Shown here: one piece after another, positions 16,569 to 22,982 of the stretch
Layout of the letters: every line of letters begins with the position of its first letter
Position numbering within the stretch: the stretch's first letter is position 1
NCBI RefSeq assembly: GCF_000720725.1
Contig: NZ_JOCQ01000092.1
Span: 1 to 33,747, forward strand
Source: Streptomyces rimosus subsp. rimosus
GTDB taxonomy: Bacteria > Actinomycetota > Actinomycetes > Streptomycetales > Streptomycetaceae
Length of the DNA stretch: 33,747 nucleotides
Direction of reading: 5' to 3'
Notes under the pieces: model-generated
Told to the model about the DNA's origin: nothing
Seen by the model: the letters and a program-made list of their open reading frames with translations, nothing else
Databases searched by the model: none
Program-made: the position numbers and the translations under genes

Positions 16569-16963
16569 CAGGGGGGCCGGTCAGCCGGCGGTGGGGCGCG
16601 GCCCGTCCGGCACGGGCGCGGCCCGCCGGCCCCGGCCGGTACGGCGGCGCCCTCGGCCTGCCCGGTCCCGCTCGCACGGCCGTCGCGCCCTGCCCTTCCC
16701 CGATGTTGCGCGGTTGGACACCCCGACCCACACCTGTGGAATGATTGACGCCAATACCACATGACGCGAACTCCCTTGAAAAAAACGGCAGTTGCTGCTC
16801 TCCGCAGTGACGCGGCGGGGTTCGCGCACGGGCGCCGCGGCGCGGCCGGACGGTCCCGGGGAGCCCCAGCAGACGGACCGGCGCGCGGCGGTGCGGGCGT
16901 GCGCCGGTCCCTCGCAACCACATCCGGCCGGCCGGTGCCGGCCACTCAACGGGAGGAACCCTC
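16569..16963. other. 395-bp leader region of the DAHP synthase gene
   Basis: No gene supported. A promoter candidate TTGGAC-N17-TGGAAT lies at 16714-16742. The ~220 bp after it are very GC-rich and could fold extensively. GGGAGGA at 16951-16957 is the ribosome-binding site. Confidence 0.5.
16714..16742 (+). promoter_or_regulatory. Candidate promoter for the DAHP synthase gene
   Basis: TTGGAC (16714-16719) and TGGAAT (16737-16742) are 17 bp apart, a fair match to a vegetative promoter, 222 bp before the start codon. This is a match by eye only. Confidence 0.4.
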
Positions 16964-18019
16964 ATGGTGGTGGTGATGGCCCCGGGGGCCACGCAGGAGG
17001 ATGTCGACGCCGTCGTCGGCCTGGTGCGCTCGGCGGGCGGTGATGCCTTCGTCAGCCGGGGGGTGACCCGTACGATCGTCGGGCTCGTCGGGGACGTGGA
17101 CGAGTTCGAGGCGCTCAACCTGCGCAGCCGCAAGGGGGTCCTGGACGTCGTACGGATCTCCGTGCCGCACAAGCTCGTCAGCCGGGAGCACCACCCCGCC
17201 CGGTCGGTCGTCCGGGTCGGCGGTGTGCCGATCGGGCCCGACACCCTGTCCGTCATCGCCGGACCGTGCGCCGTCGAATCGCCGGAGCAGACGCTCACCG
17301 CGGCGCGGATGGCCCGCGCCGCGGGCGCCTCGATGCTGCGCGGCGGCGCGTTCAAGCCACGGACCTCGCCGTACGCCTACCAGGGGCTCGGCGAGGCCGG
17401 GCTGCGCATCCTCGCCGACGTGCGCGACGAGACCGGGCTGCCGGTGGTCACCGAGGTCATCGACCCCGGCAGCGTCGAACTGGTCGCCTCCTACGCGGAC
17501 ATGCTCCAGATCGGCACCCGCAACATGCAGAACTTCGCGCTGCTCCAGGCGGTCGGGTCCGCGGGCAAGCCCGTCCTGCTCAAGCGCGGGTTCGGCGCGA
17601 CCATCGACGAGTGGCTGATGGCCGCCGAGTACATCGCGCAGCGCGGGAACCTGGACATCGTGCTGTGCGAGCGCGGCATCCGCACGTTCGAGACGCGTAC
17701 CCGCAACACGCTGGACATCAGCGCGGTGCCGGTGGTGCAGCGGCTGTCGCACCTGCCGGTGATCGTGGACCCGTCGCACTCGGGCGGCCGGCGCGAGCTG
17801 GTGCTGCCGCTGATGCGGGCCGCGCTGGCGGTCGGTGCGGACGGCGTGATGATCGACGTGCATCCGGCGCCGGAGACGGCGCTGTGCGACGGCGACCAGG
17901 CGCTGCTCGACGCCGACATGCAGGAGATCGCCAAGACGGCCACCGTCCTGTCGCCGCTGATGGGCCGGTCGCTCACGCAGCCGGCGCCGCGGACCCCGGC
18001 GGGGATCGCGGCCCCCTGA
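16964..18019 (+). CDS. 3-deoxy-7-phosphoheptulonate (DAHP) synthase, type I-beta
   Basis: The 351-residue protein has an N-terminal ferredoxin-like (ACT-like) regulatory domain (residues 1-70) and the type I-beta barrel: VIAGPCAVESPEQ, LRGGAFKPRTSPYAYQG, VTEVIDPG, LQIGTRNMQNFALLQ, VLLKRGFGATIDEWLMAAEYI, CERGIRTFE, VIVDPSHSGGRRELV, GVMIDVHPAPETALCDGDQAL. It joins phosphoenolpyruvate and erythrose 4-phosphate, the first shikimate step. Streptomyces normally uses a type II enzyme for primary metabolism, so this extra copy is probably dedicated to the cluster, raising prephenate for 4-hydroxyphenylglycine, which the first NRPS adenylation domain appears to activate. GPA clusters also carry DAHP synthase copies. 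The start follows GGGAGGA by six bases. Confidence 0.9.
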   Translation: MVVVMAPGATQEDVDAVVGLVRSAGGDAFVSRGVTRTIVGLVGDVDEFEALNLRSRKGVLDVVRISVPHKLVSREHHPARSVVRVGGVPIGPDTLSVIAGPCAVESPEQTLTAARMARAAGASMLRGGAFKPRTSPYAYQGLGEAGLRILADVRDETGLPVVTEVIDPGSVELVASYADMLQIGTRNMQNFALLQAVGSAGKPVLLKRGFGATIDEWLMAAEYIAQRGNLDIVLCERGIRTFETRTRNTLDISAVPVVQRLSHLPVIVDPSHSGGRRELVLPLMRAALAVGADGVMIDVHPAPETALCDGDQALLDADMQEIAKTATVLSPLMGRSLTQPAPRTPAGIAAP

Positions 18020-18320
18020 CGCGGCCGCCCGCCGGGCGTGCGGGGCGCGCGGAGGCGCGGACGGCGCGATGAAGCGTCGGCGCCGGCCGGATGTGCGCCG
18101 GCGGTAGGGGTACCCCGACGGGTGCTCGGACGAAAGCGCACACGACCCACCGTCCGACCGATTGGTACAGGCCAACTTCCGTACGTACGGCCGGACGGGT
18201 GGGGCGCCGGGGGACGGGTGTTCCCCGGTGTACCGGGCAGCCCGCGATAGGGGTACCGGCGCTGAACCGGTGATGTCGGCGGAGGCTGACGCATCGCGAA
18301 TCCTGGGGTATGTCGGAGAG
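18020..18320. other. 301-bp intergenic region before the orphan HTH gene
   Basis: Contains GGGGTACCCC (18107-18116), a related GGGGTACC (18250-18257) and CCGGTGTACCGG (about 18225). An in-frame extension of the HTH gene is open from 18162, with an ATG at 18273, but without family similarity or a clear ribosome-binding site. Confidence 0.5.
18104..18118. promoter_or_regulatory. GGTAGGGGTRCCCCG element, copy 1
   Basis: The core GGGGTACCCC is a perfect 10-bp palindrome. The surrounding bases are shared with a second copy at about 18934. A candidate operator for the LAL or HTH regulator; the binding protein is unknown. Confidence 0.45.
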
Positions 18321-18830
18321 ATGCGATACGCACAGGGCGGCGGACTGACCGCCGAGCGGCGGGAGTTCCGCGAACGGCTGCGGCTGCAGGCGGTCGAGCG
18401 GTTCGCGCGGGGCGAGACCAACGCGGTGATCGCCAGGGAACTGCGGGTGAGCGTGCGGTCGGTGCAGCGGTGGCGCAAGTCCTGGCGGAGCGACGGGGCG
18501 CAGGCCCTGGGCTCGAAGGGGCCGGCGTCCCGGCCGCGGCTGAGCCCGGCGCAGTTCCGCCAGCTGGAGGCGGAACTCGCCAAGGGGCCGGCGGCCTACG
18601 GCTGGCCCGACCGGCGCTGGACGCTGGAGCGCATCCAGACCGTGATCGCGCGCCGCTTCCACGTCACGTACACGATCCAGGGGGTACGGAAGATGATGCG
18701 CCGTCACGGGTGGTCGTACGCGGCGCCGGTGTCCAGGGCGGCGGAGCGGAGCGCGGGCGGGTGGGTCCGCGCGGAGGGTGGACGGGACGGGCGGGCGGCG
18801 CGCACCCCGCGGCCGACGCGGAGCGAATGA
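18321..18830 (+). CDS. Orphan helix-turn-helix protein derived from an IS630-type transposase N-terminus
   Basis: The 169-residue product starts MRYAQGGGLTAERREFRERLRLQ and contains two DNA-binding units: VERFARGETNAVIARELRVSVRSVQRWRKSW (helix-turn-helix, residues about 25-55) and a winged helix with RWTLERIQTVIARRFHVTYTIQGVRKMMRRHGWSY. This is the N-terminal half of IS630/Tc1-type transposases. The DDE catalytic domain is absent, and the last ~40 residues are an unrelated Arg/Gly-rich tail. Similar stand-alone proteins are frequent in Streptomyces, so this may be a domesticated DNA-binding protein as well as a relic. I chose the ATG at 18321, where similarity begins; GGAG lies very close to it, so the start is uncertain. 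It is flanked by repeated GGGGTRCCCC elements. Confidence 0.7.
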   Translation: MRYAQGGGLTAERREFRERLRLQAVERFARGETNAVIARELRVSVRSVQRWRKSWRSDGAQALGSKGPASRPRLSPAQFRQLEAELAKGPAAYGWPDRRWTLERIQTVIARRFHVTYTIQGVRKMMRRHGWSYAAPVSRAAERSAGGWVRAEGGRDGRAARTPRPTRSE

Positions 18831-19234
18831 TCCCGGTGGTGAATGCACATGTTTTCCGGCGGTGCCGGCTCTTCGGGAATGCGCCGTTCCCGATAACGCG
18901 CGGAATGCGACATTGCAGGTTCAGGTACCGCAGGTAGGGGTGCCCCGTAGATAAAGGCACTGTTAGAGTATGTATCTGAATGGGGGAAGATGGTTTGTTT
19001 GCATATGTGTTCCGCTTCGCGTCTCGCGATTCTCGCGGTCCAGTGGTGCGGGAACCTTCCTCCCCCGCCGGGAGTTGCAGAAGAAGGAAGAGAAGCGGGG
19101 GTGGGTTCTACGTCCGAACGGCCCGGTGATGTCTCTCTCCGGCGGACGTCGCCGATGCATGGGCCTGCCGTAAGTCGTTAGGGTGCGTCAGCGCTAGCTT
19201 GCGCACGGGGGAATCACAACGCGAGGAGCCTGGA
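18831..19234. other. 404-bp intergenic region upstream of the StrR-family regulator
   Basis: No gene supported. It holds GGGGTGCCCC (18937-18946) followed by an unusually AT-rich stretch (about 18948-19010) likely to include the promoter of the StrR gene, then a GC-rich part. GTCCAG at 19038 has no partner half-site at the StrR-box distance. Confidence 0.55.
18933..18947. promoter_or_regulatory. GGTAGGGGTRCCCCG element, copy 2
   Basis: GGTAGGGGTGCCCCG, one base different from the copy at 18104. It lies directly before the AT-rich putative promoter of the StrR-family gene, a sensible place for an activator site. Confidence 0.45.
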
Positions 19235-20230
19235 GTGGAACCTGGGCAGGCGCACGTGGATATGCAGACGGTCGTCGAAGTGGAGATCGATTCACTGTCG
19301 GTGGCCGGCTCTCCGCGCATATCCGGGGAAGATACGGAGCACGTCGAGATGCTGGCGGTGGCACAGGCGCCGCTGCCGCCCATCATCGCGCACCGCGCGA
19401 CGATGCGGGTGATCGACGGGGTGCACCGATTACGAGCAGCGGAACGCCGCGGTGACGACAAGATCGCGGTGAGATTCTTCGACGGCGACGAGGCGGACGC
19501 CTTCGTCCTGGCCGTCGAATCGAACATCACACACGGCCTGCCGCTGTCGATGGCGGACCGCAAGAGCGCGGCCGAACGCATCATCCGCAGCCACCCGTTG
19601 TGGTCGGACCGGATGATCGCCTCGGTCACCGGCATCGCGCCGGGCACCGTCGCGGAGATCCGCCGCCGGGTGTCCGGCGCCGCTGCGGCGGGGCGCGGCA
19701 GGATCGGCCAGGACGGCCGCTTCCGGCCGCTGAACGGCGCCGAGGGCCGCCGGCTCGCCGGCAACCTCATCGCCGAGAACCCCGGCCTGTCGCTGCGGCA
19801 GATCGCGCGGGCGTCCGGGATCTCGCCCGAAACGGCGCGCGATGTGCGCAACCGGCTGCGCCGGGGCGAGGAACCGCTGCTCAAGGGGCGGGGCCGGCCG
19901 GCCCGTACGTCCCGGGAGCAGGAGCCCGCCGGGCACAGCGGCCCCCGCGACGGCGACGCCGCGGCGGTCCCCGCCCGGATGCCGGCGCAGGACCGGACGG
20001 TGGTCGTACGCCGCCTGAAGGTCGACCCGGCCCTGCGGTTCAGCGAGACGGGGCGCACGCTGCTGCGGCTGCTGAGCATTCACACGATCAGCGCGGAGGA
20101 GTGGGACGACATCATGGCAAACATTCCTCCGCACTGCAGCGGCATCATCGCCCAACTGGCCCGCGAGTGTGCGGATATCTGGGCGGACTTCGCCCAGCGG
20201 GCCGAGCGGAACGTCGTCGAAACCGTCTGA
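19235..20230 (+). CDS. StrR/Bbr-family pathway-specific activator (ParB-like) with a TTA codon
   Basis: The 331-residue protein has the ParB/StrR N-terminal domain (VEIDSLSVAGSPRISGEDTEHVEMLA, LPPIIAHRATMRVIDGVHRLRAAERRG, DEADAFVLAVESNITHGLPLSMADRKSAA) and a helix-turn-helix (SDRMIASVTGIAPGTVAEIRRR, with a second candidate at SLRQIARASGISPETARDVRNRL). StrR-type activators control streptomycin and glycopeptide clusters (Bbr in balhimycin). I chose GTG at 19235, six bases after GAGGAG; a TTG 36 bp upstream is in frame but lacks a site. The Leu codon at 19430-19432 is TTA. An exact StrR box lies 17 bp after its stop, before the exporter gene, supporting a role as direct activator of the exporter-NRPS operon. 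Confidence 0.9.
   Translation: MEPGQAHVDMQTVVEVEIDSLSVAGSPRISGEDTEHVEMLAVAQAPLPPIIAHRATMRVIDGVHRLRAAERRGDDKIAVRFFDGDEADAFVLAVESNITHGLPLSMADRKSAAERIIRSHPLWSDRMIASVTGIAPGTVAEIRRRVSGAAAAGRGRIGQDGRFRPLNGAEGRRLAGNLIAENPGLSLRQIARASGISPETARDVRNRLRRGEEPLLKGRGRPARTSREQEPAGHSGPRDGDAAAVPARMPAQDRTVVVRRLKVDPALRFSETGRTLLRLLSIHTISAEEWDDIMANIPPHCSGIIAQLARECADIWADFAQRAERNVVETV
19430..19432 (+). promoter_or_regulatory. TTA (bldA) codon in the StrR-family regulator
   Basis: The Leu of GVHRLRAAE is encoded by TTA, codon 66 from the GTG start, within the ParB-like domain. Translation should depend on bldA tRNA. Confidence 0.9.
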
Positions 20231-20246
20231 CAGGCGAGGCGGCCGT

Positions 20247-20275
20247 GTCCAAGTGAGGAAAGCGACCGGTTGGAC
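20247..20275 (+). promoter_or_regulatory. StrR/Bbr binding site GTCCAA-N17-TTGGAC
   Basis: GTCCAA (20247-20252), exactly 17 bp, then TTGGAC (20270-20275). This matches without mismatch the consensus GTCCAR-N17-TTGGAC known for StrR and Bbr. It lies between the StrR-family gene and the exporter, as expected for activation of the downstream operon. Confidence 0.85.
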
Positions 20276-20297
20276 GGACTCCGCACCGTCCAACCGG
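20266..20297. terminator. 12-bp perfect inverted repeat overlapping the StrR box
   Basis: CCGGTTGGACGG and CCGTCCAACCGG with an 8-bp loop, starting 36 bp after the StrR-family stop. It may end that transcript. It also presents a further GTCCAA half-site (20288-20293) facing the TTGGAC half, so it could instead be part of the operator. Confidence 0.55.
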
Positions 20298-20734
20298 CCG
20301 CGGTGGAAAAGCGCGTACGGTCGGTACCGTCGGGTGCCCGCGAAAGCGGCGCCCGCCGGGCCGTCCGGCCGCCGGGTCCGAGGAATTCGCCGGTGCATCG
20401 GTGTGGTGCGGGCCGATGCCGGGCCTCGGAATTATTTGAGTACGCGGGAGAATGATTTCGGTGGCGGTGGAGAAACCCGTGCGCCGCCCCGGACTTATCG
20501 GCCTGGCCGGTCGGAGACGGCACGGGTATCGTCGCAACGGCGCGCCCTCTTCAGGGAATAGGCCCAGGGGGAAAAACCGCCGTCGCGGAGCGGCCGGCCG
20601 GTCTTGACGAAAGCTCACCGGACACCACGGAACAGGCGCCCTCGCGGCGCCGCCGTTCGCATGCGGTCGACCGCATGCCCAGGGATCAGCGACCAGGAAT
20701 TCAGCAACCAGTGACCAGGCACCACGACGACCCG

Positions 20735-20778
20735 GAAATCCCGACCAGAGAATCCCGACCCAGGAATCCCGACCCAGG
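20735..20778 (+). repeat. Tandem repeat of about 14 bp, three copies
   Basis: Successive units GAAATCCCGACCAGA, GAATCCCGACCAG and GAATCCCGACCCAG run into the AGGAGGT ribosome-binding site (20776-20782) of the exporter gene. Unit lengths are 15, 13 and 14 bp. Confidence 0.75.
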
Positions 20779-20792
20779 AGGTCTCCGCTGAT

Positions 20793-22868
20793 ATGTTTGC
20801 CGGTCAAGGCTCGGGCATCATGCTGGCGACGTACGACGACCCGGGCAATTCCACGGCTGCGCAGCGGCTCCGGCCGGGAACGCTCCGCCGCATCCTGTCG
20901 TACGCGAAACCGCATTCCCGCGAATCGGCCCTGCTGCTGGTTCTGACGCTGCTCGACTCGCTCATCATCGTCTCGACCCCGCTGCTGCTGAAGGAGATCG
21001 TCGACGTCGGCATCCTGCAGAAGGACACCTCGACGCTGACCACCATCTCCCTCGTCGTCGCGGGCCTGGCCGTCCTCGACGCGCTGCTCCAGCTCGCCCA
21101 GAGCTGGTATTCGGGCCGGATCAGCCAGGGCGTCAGCTACGACCTGCGGGTCCAGGCGTTCGCCCACGTACAGCGCCAGCCGCTGGCCTTCTTCACCCGG
21201 ACCCAGACCGGATCCCTGGTCAGCCGCCTCAACACGGACGTGGTGGGCGCGCAGCACGCGCTCGGCACCCTGCTGGGCTCGCTGTCCAGCGTGTTCACGC
21301 TGGTCCTGGTACTGGGCAGCATGTTCTACCTGTCGTGGCTGGTCAGTCTGATCGCGCTGCTGATCCTGCCGCTGTTCATGATCCCGGGCGCGCTGGTCGG
21401 CCGGCGGCTGACCCGCTACTCCCGCGAACAGATGCAGATGAACGCGGAGATGGGCGCCACCATCGGCGAGCGCTTCAACGTCGCGGGCGCGATGCTCTCC
21501 AAGCTCTTCGGCCGTCCCCGCGAGGAGGCGGACCTGTTCGCGAAGCGCGCGGGCAAGGTGCGCGATGTCGGTGTCACCTGGACGGTGCTGAGCCGCCTGA
21601 CGGTCATCATCATGACGCTGCTGGCCGCGGTCATCACCGCGCTGGTCTACGGCCTCGGCGGCGCCCTGGTGATCAACGGGACCTTCCAGGTCGGCACGCT
21701 GGTGGCGCTGGCCGCCCTGCTGGCGCGGCTGTACGGGCCGATCACCCAGCTGTCCAGCGTGCAGGGCGACGCGCACACCGCGATGGTCAGCTTCGACCGG
21801 ATCTTCGAACTGCTCGACCTCAAGCCGCTGATCACCGAGCGGGACGGCGCCGTCGACCTGCCCGCGCCGGACGGCGCGGCGGCCCCCGAGGTCGTCTTCG
21901 ACGGGGTGTCCTTCCGCTATCCGCCGGCCAGTGAGGTCTCGCTGGCGTCCCTGGAGTCGAACGCGCTGCCCGCCGACGAGCGCGCCAAGGAGACGCCCGA
22001 GGTGCTGCACGACGTCAGCTTCACGGTGCCGTCCGGCAAGCTCACCGCCCTGGTCGGCCCGTCCGGCGTGGGCAAGACCACGGCCACGCACCTGGTGTCG
22101 CGGCTGTACGACCCGACGGCGGGCAGTGTCCGCATCGCCGGGCAGGACCTGCGCGACATCACCCTCGACTCGCTGCGCGGCACCGTCGGCGTGGTGTCGC
22201 AGGACGCCCACCTCTTCCACGACACCATCCGCAACAACCTGACCTACGCCCGCCCCGGCGCGACCGAGGAGGAGCTGATCGAGGCGTGCCGGGCCGCGCA
22301 GATCTGGGACACCATCAGCTCGCTGCCCAGCGGTCTCGACACCGTGGCCGGCGACCGCGGCTACCGGCTGTCCGGCGGTGAGAAGCAACGCCTCGCGCTG
22401 GCCCGGCTGCTGCTGAAGGCGCCCTCGATCGTGGTGCTGGACGAGGCCACCGCGCACCTGGACTCGGAGTCCGAGGCGGCCATCCAGCGGGCCCTGAAGA
22501 CGGCGCTGCGCGGCCGTACGTCCGTCGTCATCGCCCACCGGCTGTCGACCATCCGCGAGGCCGACCAGATCCTGGTCTTCGACGAGGGCCGTATCCGCGA
22601 GCGGGGCACGCACGACGAGCTGCTGGCCGCCGGCGGGCTCTACGCGGAGCTGTACCACACGCAGTTCGCCCGGCAGGCCGCGGGCGGCGGGCCGGAACCG
22701 GCCGTGCCCGAGGCCCTTGAGGCCAGGGAAGCGCGCGGGCCCGCGCCGCAGATGGTGCCGGGCGGCCCGGGAAACATGGTCTTCTTCGACGGGGACGGAC
22801 CCGACGACGGAGGCGCCCCGGGCGGCGGCGTGTGGCACACCACCGGTCAGGGCCCCGGCGGCCGCTGA
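20793..22868 (+). CDS. ABC exporter half-transporter (fused membrane and ATPase domains)
   Basis: The 691-residue protein has a membrane domain with six hydrophobic segments (residues about 45-330) and a nucleotide-binding domain with Walker A GPSGVGKTT, signature LSGGEKQRLALARLL, Walker B SIVVLDEAT and H-loop IAHRLSTI. An insertion before Walker A (PPASEVSLASLESNALPADERAKE) and a Gly/Pro-rich C-terminal tail of about 60 residues are notable. It follows AGGAGGT by ten bases. Exporters of this type sit between the StrR regulator and the first NRPS gene in glycopeptide clusters (Tba in balhimycin), so it probably exports the peptide product as a homodimer. The NRPS gene begins 114 bp downstream on the same strand. 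Confidence 0.9.
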   Translation: MFAGQGSGIMLATYDDPGNSTAAQRLRPGTLRRILSYAKPHSRESALLLVLTLLDSLIIVSTPLLLKEIVDVGILQKDTSTLTTISLVVAGLAVLDALLQLAQSWYSGRISQGVSYDLRVQAFAHVQRQPLAFFTRTQTGSLVSRLNTDVVGAQHALGTLLGSLSSVFTLVLVLGSMFYLSWLVSLIALLILPLFMIPGALVGRRLTRYSREQMQMNAEMGATIGERFNVAGAMLSKLFGRPREEADLFAKRAGKVRDVGVTWTVLSRLTVIIMTLLAAVITALVYGLGGALVINGTFQVGTLVALAALLARLYGPITQLSSVQGDAHTAMVSFDRIFELLDLKPLITERDGAVDLPAPDGAAAPEVVFDGVSFRYPPASEVSLASLESNALPADERAKETPEVLHDVSFTVPSGKLTALVGPSGVGKTTATHLVSRLYDPTAGSVRIAGQDLRDITLDSLRGTVGVVSQDAHLFHDTIRNNLTYARPGATEEELIEACRAAQIWDTISSLPSGLDTVAGDRGYRLSGGEKQRLALARLLLKAPSIVVLDEATAHLDSESEAAIQRALKTALRGRTSVVIAHRLSTIREADQILVFDEGRIRERGTHDELLAAGGLYAELYHTQFARQAAGGGPEPAVPEALEAREARGPAPQMVPGGPGNMVFFDGDGPDDGGAPGGGVWHTTGQGPGGR

Positions 22869-22982
22869 CCTCCGGCCGCCCGGCGGCCGCGTACACGGGA
22901 AGACCGCGCCACCGCAGCGGACCACCGCAGCGGTGGCGCGGCAGGCACAGCGAGCAACGGGTTGCCGTCGAATGGGGGAGAC

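Larger units (their letters stand above)
20231..20792. other. 562-bp intergenic region upstream of the exporter-NRPS operon
   Basis: No gene supported. It holds the StrR box (20247-20275), an overlapping 12-bp hairpin (20266-20297), an AT-richer patch around 20430-20460, and a three-unit tandem repeat (20735-20778) ending at the ribosome-binding site of the exporter. It is very probably a long regulated promoter/leader. Confidence 0.7.

Noticed and set aside
16714..16719. TTGGAC as a StrR half-site before the DAHP synthase
   Set aside because: The position 17 bp upstream does not hold GTCCA. It fits better as a -35 box.
16761..16976. A 71-codon open frame ending in three Trp codons directly at the DAHP synthase start, like a trp-type leader peptide
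   Set aside because: The Trp codons are only the shifted reading of the ATG-GTG-GTG-GTG start of the synthase. There is no ribosome-binding site before the ATG and no terminator/antiterminator pair that I can fold with confidence.
18321..18830. Intact IS630 insertion sequence
   Set aside because: No DDE catalytic domain, no terminal inverted repeats and no TA target duplication were found around it.
19038..19043. GTCCAG as a StrR half-site before the StrR-family gene itself
   Set aside because: The sequence 17 bp further is TCCCCC, not TTGGAC.
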